A stretch of 64,000 nucleotides of DNA from Agelaius tricolor. Lineage: Eukaryota > Chordata > Aves > Passeriformes > Icteridae. Positions 24,262 to 35,439 of this stretch are shown piece after piece. How positions within the stretch are numbered: position 1 is the stretch's first letter; each line of letters starts with the position of its first letter. The notes beneath the pieces were generated by a model. The model had not been told where the DNA came from and did not search any database. It saw only the letters and a list, made by a program, of their open reading frames with translations. The DNA is taken from positions 1,256,001 through 1,320,000 of the forward strand of contig JALJCS010000039.1 of assembly GCA_023055355.1 (NCBI GenBank). The letters are read 5' to 3'. A program made the position numbers and the translations under genes.

Positions 24262-25030
24262 ATTCCCCTGGCGAATCGCCCGGTGAAGCCGCCTGCAGGA
24301 GCCCAGGCTGCGCACAAGCAGCCAGGGCCGCGTTCTCAGGCAACTGAGGCCGCGCCGCTGTCACAGACGCTGCCGCCGCCTTCGTGGTTTCCAGGCAGCC
24401 GCGGAACCCGGCAGCCGCCGCCCTTTCCCGGATCCTGCCCCTCCCGGCCCCGCACGCCCCCCAAGATGCTGCCGGGGCTCGGGGGCTTCGTCTGCCTGGG
24501 CTGGGGCTCGGCCTCCCCTGCGGGACAAGGTGAGGGGGGGTCCCCGGGGGTCGTGTCCCCCCGGGAGCGTGGGTGAGTCCCCCATGTCCCCCCCAAGCCG
24601 GGGTCACCCCCTTTTCTCTGCCCAGAGCTCATGAGCCAGCTCCTGCTGCCCCCTGGGAGGGGCTTTGGGGAGCCCCCCGGGGACCCCCTTGAATGCCCAT
24701 TCCTGGGCACTGGGACCCTTCGCATCTCCTTCCCCAGCTGCAGGACCCCCTGCACCCCCTTATCCTGCCCCGTCACCCCCTGCACCCCCTTTCCCGGGTA
24801 TCCTCCTCTCCCAGCCCCTGGATCCCCCGTTTCCATGAGCCCGGGGAGCCCCGGACCCCATTCCCGGCCAGCCCGGGGCACCTCAGCCCCAGGCCTTCCT
24901 TTGCCCGGCGAGCGGTGACGTCACTGCAGACTCGGGCCGCCATTGGCCAGCAGCAAAGAGCGGCGCCAATGGCGGGGCCGGAGGCGGCTCAGGGGCCGTG
25001 AAGAGCCTTGAGCTGTGAGGGGCCCTGAGG
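24262..25030 (+). promoter_or_regulatory. CpG island with promoter-like motifs and a possible first exon
   Basis: A CpG-rich block that stands out from its surroundings. It contains a perfect cAMP-response-element palindrome TGACGTCA at 24916-24923 and CCAAT boxes in both orientations (ATTGG near 24942, CCAAT near 24966). An ATG at 24466 opens a 64 bp frame that ends in a good splice donor (AAG|GTGAGG) at 24529/24530, and a possible acceptor (CTGCCCAG) lies near 24627. No downstream exons were recognised, so this could be the detached 5' end of a host gene or a fortuitous GC-rich repeat. Confidence 0.35.
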
Positions 25031-25050
25031 GGCCATGAAGGGCCGTGAGG

Positions 25051-25361
25051 TGTCACTCTTGCGCCCAGAATGACACAGGAACAGGCAGGAGGCAGTACTG
25101 CAGAAAGACTAAAAGAAGATTTAATTCAAGAGAACCGTGCGGTTTTTATAGAGTCATACGATATATTCTGTTTGATTGGCTAGTGAACAAAACCATTCTT
25201 TATACACTGTCCTTGAGAAGAAGAGAAAGATGAAGTAGAAGAACACCACCTGCAGATTGTTTATACTGAAGTTCTCACATTCTTACAACTTGCTAATAAT
25301 TCTCACAAGCTGCTGTGAGAAACACTTGCTGTTTCTCTCTCTCTGTGCCATGGCATCCACA
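25051..25361 (-). mobile_element. Short solo LTR with 6 bp target-site duplication
   Basis: 311 bp from TGTCACTC to CATCCACA, flanked on both sides by GTGAGG (25045-25050 and 25362-25367). On the minus strand it has a TATAAAAA box near 25145-25152. The surrounding sequence is itself made of GTGAGGGGC-like repeats, which slightly weakens the duplication as evidence. Confidence 0.72.
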
Positions 25362-25574
25362 GTGAGGGGCTGTGAGGGGTCTTGGGCAACTGTGAGGGAG
25401 CCATGAGGGGCCTGTGAGGGACCATGGGGAACTGTGTGGTGTTATCTTTTTATACTAAAAACGACGTGTACACTATTTACAATAACTTCTCAATACTTAT
25501 CACCTATGTTAGACAGTGAGTTTTTACTCTAAACTAATCTAAAAATGCCAACATCACTTAAAAGATGGAGGAAG

Positions 25575-25751
25575 AAGGAAAGGAAGGAAAGGAAAGGAAA
25601 GGAAAGGAAAGGAAAGGAAAGGAAAGGAAAGGAAAGGAAAGGAAAGGAAAGGAAAGGAAAGGAAAGGGAAGGAAGGAAGGAAGGAAGGAAGGAAGGAAGG
25701 AAGGAAGGAAGGAAGGAAGGAAGGAAGGAAGGAAGGAAGGAAGGAAGGAAG
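25575..25751 (+). repeat. Compound microsatellite (GGAAA)n then (GGAA)n
   Basis: A run of GGAAA pentamers to about 25666, followed by a run of GGAA tetramers to 25751. The purine-only strand gives long Lys/Glu/Gly/Arg open frames that are artefacts. The switch of unit length within one tract suggests one allele seeded the other. Confidence 0.97.
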
Positions 25752-25789
25752 GGTGATAAATGAATTCACTGGATTCAAGGATCATACAA

Positions 25790-26320
25790 TTATAAATTTT
25801 TTATTATTATTATTATTATGCAAGCAACAATAAGCAAAGTTCAGTGCTGGGCGGCCGGGAGTCTCCGCTCCTCTAGGCTCGCACCGTTCCTATCCCCAAA
25901 GTCCACCTTTTATTGCCTTTTTCTCCCGGGTCCAGGGATGACGTGGTCTGTCTTTTGCGCTTGCTCGTTCAGTTGCTAGGGGGTCTTTTTCTGCCTTCTG
26001 GTGGTCGTGGGATGAAGGCTCCAGGTCTTCCTCTTTGAACCGCTGAGTGAACTTTTCCTTCTAAGGCATACCTATACAGTGGAATTTTCAGAACACTATA
26101 CGATTGCTGCAAGCCTAAGCAATTGTTGCGACTTTAGGGATTGTTATTACAGCTCTCCTCTGTGACCTCTTAGGTGAACTTTTCTTTACCATGGAATTCC
26201 CAAAGCACTATACGATTCCTGCAAGCCAAGCAACCATATGTGAACCATATGTGGCTATACATTTAAAATAAAGCGGTTTTAGCTATTTAGTTATGGCTTT
26301 GATATTGTATAACTATTTAG
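25790..26320 (-). mobile_element. LTR-like remnant
   Basis: Begins with an ATT microsatellite (25803-25819). The segment around 25995-26040 resembles the core of other LTRs here (near 33905-33955 and 49262-49325), including a shared CTTCTGGTGGTC / GATGAAGGC / TCTTCCTC arrangement. Two direct repeats of about 60 bp (around 26040-26120 and 26170-26235) share CACTATACGATT and TGCAAGCC. Edges are not defined. Confidence 0.5.
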
Positions 26321-26364
26321 CTATTGATTAAATTAATGAACAAATATATTGCTACTTATTACAC

Positions 26365-26515
26365 CAAGGTCTCAGCTCAAATGCTGTGTTTAATTCTAAG
26401 CTTTGCTGACAAGACCAAAGGTCCGACATTTCCCTGCATTTGGGTTTCCAACAACACTGATGCTGTTAGTTGCAGAGTGCCCGGGATCCGTCTTGCCAGT
26501 CAGCTCTGGCAGGAG
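26365..26515 (+). mobile_element. ERVL-like pol fragment abutting the MROH arm
   Basis: About 150 bp matching the reverse complement of roughly 54250-54400, where it belongs to the reverse-transcriptase region of an ERVL-like element. It ends at about 26515, exactly where similarity between the two MROH arms begins, so the junction marks a duplication breakpoint. Confidence 0.65.
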
Positions 26516-27108
26516 GGAGGCGGCTGCCAGGGGGCTGCTTGTGGCCTCTGACAGCCCCATTGCTCAGGGCTTGCCAGCGCCCCAGCCCCTCAGGCCCTGC
26601 CCCAGCCCGGCCAAGCTGCCCGGCAGCAGCGCCGCAGCCCCACAGCAGCTCCAGAGCAGCCCCATCCAGAGGCACCTGGGAGCCCTCAGCAAGGCAGGCA
26701 GCAGCACACGGGCGGGAGGACACGGATGGCGCTTCCTGCCTGGCATAGGGCTTGTGGCCATCTCCAGGCACCGCTCTGGCAGGGATCCCCGCAGCTCCGG
26801 CCCCCGCCCAGCCGCTCTGTGGGCAGCACAAAGGCTTCAGCAGAACCACCAAAGACCAAGGGGCTTCTGGCCATTTTCCCTGCAGCACTGCATGCCTGGG
26901 AAGCTGGCTGAGCACAAGCACCCTTTTCCCTCTCCTCCCCTATGCCCTGTGGACCCTGGGCAGCAAAAGAAAGATCTTGGGAGTCTGTGTATTATAACAT
27001 AGTCTATATTTACATTGGAAAGGAAAAGGATAAAAGGAAAAGAACATTCTTGAAGAAAAAGAAAATTCATCCTGACTCAGGTGGCCCCAGCAAAAAGAGC
27101 TTCTGGGA

Positions 27109-29512
27109 TCAGCTCTCCTCAGAGCTCCAGCAGGGCAGGCAGCCGAGCTGTGAGAGACGAGGCCGTGTCTTCCACGCCCTGCGCAGGTGATTTCGGAGCC
27201 ACTGGAAGCTGGAGATGGGAGCCCGCTCTCCTGCCTTGAGGATGCACAGAGTTTGAATTGCCAGGCTTCCGACGGCGAGGCTGATGTCATTTGTTTTGTC
27301 TTCAAGGGCTGCAAGAGACAGGAACAGAGCCACGGTCAGAAGCTGGAGCTGCGGGGAGCCGAGGAGAGCTGCCTGCCAGGGCCATCGCAGCTGGGTTTTG
27401 CCATGGCCAGGAGGGAGCAGGGAGCAAGGGGATCAGCCCGAAGCTGCTGGCCAAGAATGGGCCACGAGGCCCTGAAATCTCAGGGTGCTCTGCCCCCGGG
27501 AGCAGAGCCCTCCGCAGCCAGGGCAGGGCTTGCAGCTGTCCCCGGCAGCCCCCGCTGTCAGCCCGCTGGCCTCACTCACCAGTGCAGATCAGCTGCAGCT
27601 CTTGCTGCTGCCCCCGCAGGTGCCGCCCGGCCATGCCTGTGAACACAGAGCCTGTCAGGGCGCCAGCGGCACAGCTCCCTGCCGGCGGCGCTGCCGGCGC
27701 TGTGGCCACACGGGCTGCTGGCCCGGCAGGGCTCAGCCCGGGCCCTTGCCGCACGCTGCCGCCCAAGGGCACGGCTGCCAGAGGGCGGCAGCAGCAATGC
27801 CCAGGCCGGGCGGGGCTCCACGGCGCCGGGCCCGGCTGGCGCTGCCGGGGCAGCAGGCGGGGCTGGGGCCGAGCTGTGGCGGGCCGGTCCGGGGAGGGAG
27901 CCCGGGCTCGTGGCTCACCCATGAACCTGACGGCCGCCTCTCGCAGGGGCTCCTGTGGGCTCCGCAGGTAGCGCAGGGCCCGGCGCAGGTGCTCGGCCGC
28001 TCTGCTCCTGTCCTCTGCCAGCTGCAAAGAGCGGCAGGAGGGAAGGGTTGGCGCGGGCTCCGCCCCTGGGCCGGGCGCTGCCTGCGCCCAGCCCCGGCCT
28101 CCCCTGGCCGCACAGGCCTGAGGCGCGGCCAGCAGCCGCTGGCCAAGGGCTCCCGAGGGCAGGGGGCAGAGGGCCGGCTGCTGCCCGGGGAGCCGCGGTG
28201 CCGCCCCGCAGCCCCGCCGGGCCGGGGCTCCGTGGGCACCCGACTCGGGCCCACGGGAGCCTGGAGAAGAGCCCCCGCGGCCTCTGGCTGCAGCAGCGGG
28301 CAGGGGCACAGCTGCTCGGCCCCGCACACTGAGCACTGCCCTCAGGGGCCTTCTCCAGGCTGAGCCTGTGGCTTCCAGGCCGTCCTTACCAGGCACTTGC
28401 TGAACTTCCACAGTTTCTGCTCCTTCAGCAGCTTTTTGAGATCCCTCCTCTTCATGAACTTGACCGCATAAAGCAGTGTTTCCCGAGAAGCCTGGAGAGC
28501 AGCAGAGCCGCGCAGATGGCCCCACAGCCCAGGGCACGGGACCCACCTCCCCGTGCCATGGCCTGGAGGAGGCTGCGGTCCAGCAGGCGCAGGGCAGGAG
28601 GCAGCCCAGCCCCCTGCCAGGGGGACAGCAGCAGCCCACCAGTCCTCACCTCTGCCACACGCTGATTCTCATCATTGCAGTGGAAGAAGAGTGGAAGCAG
28701 GCTCTGTTGCACAGGGCTTTCCAAAGGTTTTTCTCTCTCTTCCAAATACTCCATCATGTCTCGGAAGAGTTTGATGGAGAGCAGCTGTACCTGGCTATTA
28801 TCCTGTATGAAAAAAAAGGAAAAAATACCTCAGCATTGGCTCCTCCAGGGCCCCCTGGGGACAGGGCTGGAAATGCACAGGGCACACAGTTTCCAGGCAG
28901 CAGCCAGTGGCTGTAGCTGGGGGCACAGAGCCTTACGTGGTCAAAGAGTGGCAGGAGCGCCTCAGCCAGCTGCAGGGCAATGGGGGTTGCCATCAGAATG
29001 TGTTTGTGCAGGAGTATAAAGCTGAGTGTGATGAGTGTCATCCCAGCTATCTCTGCATCATTGTCCCCCAGTAGGTCCATGAGGCTTTCGGTCAAGCTCC
29101 ACATTCTTTCGGCCTGTGCGGAACACAAGTCTGTGAAAGGCCAGCCTGCTGCTGCAGGGCCCAGAGGCCAAAGGCCTGTCCCGAAGCACTGGGGCAGCTG
29201 AAGTGGGAGGCAGGAGAGCTGGGAGCAGCTGCCCCAGCACCCCAAGCCTAGGCAAGGCCAAGCCACTGCGTTCTCAGCACAGCTTCAGCCACTGCCCCCT
29301 TCTCACCATTGAGGGATCATCAATGAGCTCGAGAAGGGCCCTGAGCGCCAGGCGACGCCTCTCACTGCACTCGCTCTGAAGGTACCGTGAAGAGACCTTC
29401 ACAACACTGTCCCCACATTCACCGGGGTCCAGGCACTCAAGGACCTGAAAGGCACAGGGCAGTGACAGGGAGCCGGCCGGCAGGAGCCCGGAGCCGCACA
29501 GGGCTGGGCCCA

Positions 29513-29549
<37 letters not shown>

Positions 29550-32344
29550 CAGGGCGCGAGCACCGTCCCAGGTGGCTGTGGCGATGAGAGGGCAGAGAGC
29601 TGGGAGGCAGCTCAGCCAGGTAGCGCTGGACACCCGGCTCACCTCCACAAGGAATGCCAGGGCGGGCAGATCCCAGTGTGGCTCCTGTGTGCTGAGCAGC
29701 CAGAGGAGGTGGAGTGCAATACTGGAACACAACCGAAGACAAGCATGGCGCATCTCCCTAGGAGGGCGAAAAAGGGACCAGGAAGCTGAGGAAATCTCTC
29801 CAAGGACAGGCTCACAGAGCCTGGTGGTCTTTCACCACCGTCCTGCAAGGGGCCCTTAAGGAGGTGTCTCGTGCTGCGCTCTCTCCCCTCCAAACCTTTT
29901 CCAGTCTGCCTGGCCGTCCCTCAGTGTGTCCTTAGGCATCCCTCAGTGTGTCCCAGGGCCTCGGGGTATGTGTGGGACAGCTCGGGCACAAAGCACAAAT
30001 GCCGGGAGCAATGGGGAGAAGGGGAGTCTCACCTGGCCAGCAGACCTATGGCATAGTGGCGGGTGTCAGCACAGAGCAGCGTGTCCCAGCCACGTTTGCG
30101 TTCCACTGACACTACCACATCCTTGTACTGCTTTTGGCAGAGCAGGGACTTCAGGGTCTGCACTGCGAACCTGTATGCACAGCAAAGGCCAGGTCACACA
30201 GGTAGCACTGGCTCCTTGGCAGGCCACGTGGCAGGGACAGGAGGAGTGAGATGGAGCACCTGTTGGGGCTGACGGCAAGGCCGTGCTCTTCCAAGCATTC
30301 CTTCCAGAAGGTTTGCACCTCCTCTGGCATCTCCTCTGTGCTGAAGAACACTTGGAAGAGCAGATGCACAAATAGGCGGGGGAAATACGGCCTCACCACA
30401 CGTGGGACAGGGGGCTCCTGGAGGATCTTCCACATCACCACGGTTGCCTGCAAAGGACAAAGCCCCCCGAGACAGCGCTCAGTGCCCAGGTGTCCGTGTG
30501 GCAGGGCCCGAGCTTGGCAGGGAGAGGCCCGGAGAGAGGCAGGGGGAGCACGGGGCCTGCTGGGCCTGAAGCTGCCCTGTGGGCCAGGTTTCAGGCCAGC
30601 GCCTGAGGCAGGCAGATGCAGTGGGGGAAGGAGGATGGAGAGCTCTGGAGAGGCAGCCTTGGGGCCAGCAAAGGCCACTTGCAGAAACTCACAGCCAGGC
30701 CAAAGACACCCGTTTGGTCCCCATCGGAGGTGCACGTGCTGTGCTCTGGCCAGCTCCCCAGCACATCCAGGAGGATCAGCTGCACTGGCTCTGCAGTCCT
30801 GGACGAGCACATGATGGTCTTCCACATGGCCATGGCAGCTCTGCGGGGTCAGAGCTCTGTCTCAGGTGGGGTCTCAGACACAGCACCGGGGGGAGCTGAG
30901 CTGGCTGCCAGTTCTGCCTCTGCCCACTGGCCCTGGCCAGCAGCAGCCAGGCAGCCCAGGCCTGTGGGGACAGAGCCCTGAGGGGCAGGGAGGGAGCATG
31001 GCAGCAGGTTTAGGGGCCGACGTGCCAGGGCTGGGAAAGGCAGCAGCCAGAGGGCCCTGGAAGTCTCTGTTGCTCAGACACCTGTGGCAGGCTGTACAGG
31101 GTGATGGGCTGGGGAGGCCTGAGCCCTCTGGGCAGGTGGGCCCCATACCTGTCACAGGACGGGGCCACACGCAGGAGCGTCACGACTGTGTCACCCGGGT
31201 GTGCTTTGGTGAGTTGCAGCAGGGCCTCCTCCAGCCTGTGCTCGGCAGAATCATTGGCCAGGAGCCACTGGTGGATGAACCTCACCATGGCGGGCACCTG
31301 GAGAAGGCACGGGGAGACTTGGGAAGCTGCCAGAGGGAGCAATGTCCCCAGGGTCCCCAGAGAAGTACTTCCCTTCCCAGCACACTGCCATGGCCTCAAA
31401 GGCTCCCAGGGAGCAGCAGGCGTGGCTGGGGAAGCCACGTGACTCATGGGGGAATGGAAGCCTGGCCCCAGGCTGCTTACTTGTTCTGGCCTGGCAACAC
31501 CCTTGTCCAGGAGCAAATCCAGCAGGGCGGCACTGGTCTCATGATGGAGGAGCTCTGAGTGAGCTCTGAGCCCAGTGCCCATGGTGCTGGTCTCTTCCTG
31601 CTGAATGCTCCAGATGAAGTCGCAAACAAACTGTAGGAGAAGGGCAGGAAGCCGGGGATGTTGCATGGAGTGCTGCACACATGGTGCTGGACTGAGCAGG
31701 GACAGCAGGCCCAGCCCAGGTGGGGGTGGCTGCAGGTACCTGCGCTGTTCTGCGGAAGAGGCCACGGCTGGATTCCTGCTCTTGTGTGCGCTCCACGGCT
31801 GCATCTGGCAAAGAGCGAGCGCAGCCAGAGCTGAGGGGCTGCGGGAGAGGCCGGAGAACACAGCCCAGCCCTGCGCCCCCCAGGCAGGGAGAGCCTTGGG
31901 ATGCCCCAGGGGATGGAGCACGGCCACTGCGGGGTGTCTGCCCGGGCCCTCTTCCATCCTGTCCGTGGGCATTTCCCCAGGGGATTGCATGGGATGGGAT
32001 GGCATGGGATGGGATGGCATGGCATGGGATGGGATGGCATGGCATGGGATGGGATGGCATGGCATGGGATGGGATGGCATGGCATGGCATGGCATGGCAT
32101 GGCATGGCATGGCATGGCATGGCATGGCATGGCATGGCATGGCATGGCACGGGATGAGATGGGATGGGGCCAAGTTGGCTGCAGGCTCCAGCCCTGCAGC
32201 CCAGCTCTGCCACTCACCCTCCTGTGGTGGCTGGAAAGGCACCACCTCCTCAGTCTCCTGTGCTGGGGCAGCTCCAGGGCCTTCTTCCTCCTCCTCCTCC
32301 TCCAGCCAGGCCATCTTGGGCACTCTCGGGGGTCTCTGCTCCAT
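27109..32344 (-). CDS. Maestro heat-like repeat (MROH7-like) gene, copy A
   Basis: Fifteen exons, high to low: 32344-32218, 31804-31740, 31630-31481, 31297-31149, 30840-30693, 30447-30260, 30170-30033, 29757-29643, 29444-29307, 29113-28937, 28802-28650, 28491-28390, 28021-27919, 27636-27580, 27308-27109. Every intron is GT-AG, phases agree and the spliced frame is open: 669 aa plus stop. The start ATG (strong context GACATGG) is the first one shared with copy B; copy A also has an in-frame ATG at 32404 (689 aa). A TGA lies upstream at about 32459. After an acidic, Pro-rich N-terminus the protein is Leu-rich helical repeats typical of HEAT/armadillo folds, with segments such as MVRFIHQWLLAND and ALQLAEALLPLFDH. 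I recognise the family as the bird-expanded maestro-heat-like proteins; molecular function is unknown. Exon 8 is followed by an intron with (CTG)11 on the sense strand. Confidence 0.82.
29515..29547 (-). repeat. (CTG)11 in intron 8 of copy A
   Basis: Eleven uninterrupted CAG units on the plus strand, CTG in the sense of the gene. The matching intron of copy B has only CTGCTG, so the expansion is private to copy A. Confidence 0.95.
31984..32165 (-). repeat. ATGGC/ATGGG pentanucleotide array in intron 1, copy A
   Basis: About 180 bp of five-base units alternating between GGATG and GCATG variants, with a homogeneous ATGGC block at the right. The homologous array in copy B (44082-44323) is differently organised. 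Confidence 0.95.
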
Positions 32345-33650
32345 GTCTCTGACTGGAGCTACTTGCAGGAGAGGTGCCCTGGGAAAGCTCCGGGGCACCA
32401 TATCCCATGCTCTGCCCTTGAGGGCAGCTGCAGAATAGAAGCCTCGCAAGGCCACGGGTCACCGAGTCCTGTGCTCTGGCCTCGAGCTCAGCTGCAGGAA
32501 CAAGGCTGCGGAAAAGCTCGGGCTCAGACGGGAACGAGCGTGCTGTGTGGGGGCTCCTCACGGCACTGCTCTGTCCCGTTGTGCCCCGTTGCGGGCTCCC
32601 AGCTCCCGGGCAAGCTTCTATTTCCCACGTGTCACAAAGGGCCCCTGGACACCGGGTTCCGTTCCATGGCACGGTGACCGTGCTGCAGCGTGCCAGCCAG
32701 GGCCCTTGCACACACTGCTGCCTGCCCTGGGGCCGCCCCCAGCCCAGCCAAAGTGGCCCAACTTGGAAGGAATGCCTGGCCCCAGGTGTCTAAGGCAGCC
32801 CCACAGGATCTTTAGGAAGGGCTCAGAACATCAGCAAACGCTGCCCTGCTCTGCGGGCTCAGGGCAGCAGAAGGAGCCCCCAGGGCTGCTGACGCAGCCG
32901 CGCTGGGAAGGGCCCGGGGCCTTCCAGGGAAGCTGGCATGGCCTCCTTGGGACACGTCCCGGCCCGTGGCCATCCCAAACCCATGGGTGTTACACGCACA
33001 AGGAATGTGTGGGCCCGGGCACGAATGCTGCTCTGAGCCCTGGGGCCCAGGCAGCGCTGACAGCAGCAGCTGTGGCAGAGTCCCCGCCCAAGCAGAGCTG
33101 CCACCCCCCGAGCCCTGGCAGCGCTGGTGCCCATCTCCCTCCCCAGACTCCTGTGCCCCCGGGGGGCTTCTGTGCCACAGGGAGCCAAAGCCCACCTGCA
33201 TTGGGGGCTGTGCTCCTTCCTGCAGGGGCTGATGGGCAGAGCACCTGGAGAAACTGCTGGGAAGACTTGGTCTCTGTCAGATGATGTTGCTCCTTCCTGA
33301 AATGAATTATTTTCATGGAAGGGATTGGCAGTAGCACCACAACATCATCAGTTTCCGAGTTTCTCAAAAAAATCAGATTTCAGTGGAATGCTGTGCTTTT
33401 CTGACTCTCTTTCCTGCATTCTGGAAAAAAAAAGAATCTGCCCAGCCTCTGATATTCTAGGCTCCAGTTACTGTGTGTCTGTCTGTGGCAGCTCATGTCC
33501 ACACTAATCTGCATCCCTGCTGAGCGTGGCCATGGACAGCCAAAAATAGGGAAGTTCCCCAGTGAACATCATTGCAGACACATGGGGATGTGCAGTGGAT
33601 AGAGATAACTGGGAGGAGAAGCTGTTCTGTGTGTCTGATTATGGTGCTGG
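32345..33650 (-). promoter_or_regulatory. 5' flank of MROH copy A (putative promoter, UTR)
   Basis: About 1.3 kb shared at high identity with the 5' flank of copy B (42590-43905), so each gene carries its own upstream region. No TATA box or CpG island was clearly seen. Long open frames in other phases here are present in both copies and appear spurious. Confidence 0.35.
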
Positions 33651-34170
33651 TGCCCAAAAACTAGGCAAGAAAACAGCCCTCAATAGTATAAGGCCTATGG
33701 AGAAGATATTTGTTTATTCAATGCCGGGAGTGAGGGGCATTGCTCTGCCACAAACTCACTTATCCATCCTTTGAACAGTTCTAGCTTTTATACATGTTTT
33801 ACTGCATGTGCACATTATACTTTCCCCACCTTCATATTGCAACACATTTTCTAATCCCACGATGATGCAAGCCCTTGTAGCACATGCACGGTTTCTGCAC
33901 AAGGTGGTCATCAGCCTCTGGTGGTCATTTTGGATGAAGGCTCATAAGTCTTCCTCGTGCTTGAGTTCTCACACCTGCTTCTTGTGCATGCTCTATAGGA
34001 TTGTCTGCTCCAACAGCCAGTGGTCAGCTTTTGCAGGTAGCTTGTTCTGCTAAATTTGCTGATTTCCAAAAGGTGCTTCATTCGCCTACCCTGTTACAAA
34101 GTAGCTACTTCTTTCTGCACAGCTACAACTTTTTGTGTAGCTCAAGCATTATCTCATTGCCTAGGCATCA
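33651..34170 (-). mobile_element. 3' LTR of the gammaretrovirus-like provirus
   Basis: The plus-strand edge TGCCC at 33651 begins exactly where MROH arm similarity ends. On the minus strand the region has a TATAAAAG box near 33787-33794, an AATAAA signal at 33713-33718 and a purine-rich tract (AAAGAAAGGGCGG) just upstream of the LTR near 34170-34190. The matching 5' LTR was not found. Confidence 0.65.
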
Positions 34171-34255
34171 AGTCCGCCCTTTCTTTTATCCTTTGCAAAT
34201 TCTTTGGCAACTATAGTCTTGTTGTGCTCTCAAAATATTTACGTGTTTCGATCCT

Positions 34256-35405
34256 TTACCTCATTTTGTTTTGCTTCCATTCGTGATATGTGTTGGCAGT
34301 TTGTTTACAATACCATATGAAACATTGGCTCATCATGCAGGTTCCTAAGAATGGTATTCCAGTTCCTAAAATTCCTACCAAAATTTGTGTAGGCCAGTTC
34401 AGATTAGGTAGCCAAGATGTCAGAGTTTCCCTCAAATATTTGCTCCAAGATGTAATGCCTTGGGTTAGTGCAGGGAGTACTTGTGCCTGTTGCCAAATGG
34501 CACAGATATCCATTGCTATTTGCCCTGATTGATTTATAGCAGTGCAACAACTGGCATTAATTAGAATACAAACTCCTCCCATTTGGCTGTTACCTGCGGT
34601 TTTGAAAGACTACTTCTTTTAGTGAGTCTGTTTCTCTTTGTAGTCTTCCCAAGGCATCTGCTGTTGAATTAGCAATCAGTTCTATTTCGGCTGGGATGTC
34701 TGAAATTGCCTTTTCCAGTTGTGCAATTCCGAAATTTGGGAGCAACGCCCTCACAAAACTGTGGAAACTCTTGCTGTATCACACCACTGGGTTATTGGGT
34801 GTTCTCTTTTCCACAGTCCTCGAATAATACCTGTCATTTCATGAGTTTGATTTATGCCTGTAACCAAGGGATAAGGGATCCCATGGTACATTGGCCAGTC
34901 CAGTTACCTGCTAGTTGTTTTAATGCTATTCCATTCCCACAAAGGCACCCAGATGCATCAGGAAAAAGGCAGTTGGTGGTAATTCTCACTGACTTGTTTC
35001 CCCTATGTCTATCAAAAAGACAGTTTTTCCATCATCACTCACTGCCTGGGTGCCACTGACCCACCCAGCTGTGTTAGCAGAAACGCTGCTGAGATTTGTT
35101 CCAGACTTGTTCAGCCCTGTGTGTCTGTGACTGACTCGTTGAGAGGCTGTAATGGAAAAGGGGCTTTCCCAAGAAGATCCTGCCTGTCTACATTGAGCAC
35201 CAGCATTGTGGAAGCTGTGGGGGTTCAAATCTGACCAATTGCTTGATGGTAGCCCTGTTAAGGGAAGGTTCCATTGTTGCACCTCTCCGCAAAGCCTGCA
35301 ATCCCTGAGTCCTGTATAATTAGCTAGGGTTCCTATTAGTGTTACACAGGTGTTAACATCAAAGGCACTGACAGTATAACCAATCAAAAAGACAGTGAAA
35401 TACAA
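34256..35405 (-). pseudogene. ERV env remnant (gammaretrovirus-like)
   Basis: The transmembrane part (about 34582 down to 34256) shows the CX6CC motif (C-ILINAS-CC spacing) typical of gamma-type envelopes and a hydrophobic membrane segment near its end. An open stretch at 35405-34986 probably belongs to the surface subunit. The two parts are not in one frame and stops intervene, so no envelope protein can be made. It lies between integrase and the 3' LTR as expected. Confidence 0.75.
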
Positions 35406-35439
35406 AATGAATTTAATGGTTTAGGAGTGAATTTCAGTT

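Larger units (their letters stand above)
26515..33650. repeat. Left arm of MROH inverted repeat
   Basis: Reverse complement of about 42590-50490; matching points sum to about 76250-76280. It carries an entire MROH7-like gene with about 1.3 kb upstream and 0.6 kb downstream. Introns are mostly above 90% identical to the partner by eye, while several exons are far less similar. Confidence 0.93.

Noticed and set aside
24336..24881. 181-codon minus-strand frame in the CpG island
   Set aside because: Proline/glycine-rich composition artefact with no domain; overlaps promoter-like motifs on the other strand.
25545..25763. Lys/Glu/Gly-rich open frames
   Set aside because: Translation of the GGAAA/GGAA microsatellite.
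27572..28639. 355-codon minus-strand open frame spanning several MROH exons
   Set aside because: It reads through introns 12-14. The exon model with GT-AG junctions and matching phases in both copies is better supported.
32345..32455. Upstream in-frame extension of the MROH coding sequence beginning at a GTG
   Set aside because: The equivalent codon is GTG in both copies and a TGA lies just before it. It may be an old start or part of a 5' UTR, but a vertebrate start at GTG is not supported.
31901..32677. Frames rich in GMAWH / MPCHA repeats in intron 1 of both MROH copies
   Set aside because: Translations of the pentanucleotide array, which lies in an intron bounded by good splice sites.
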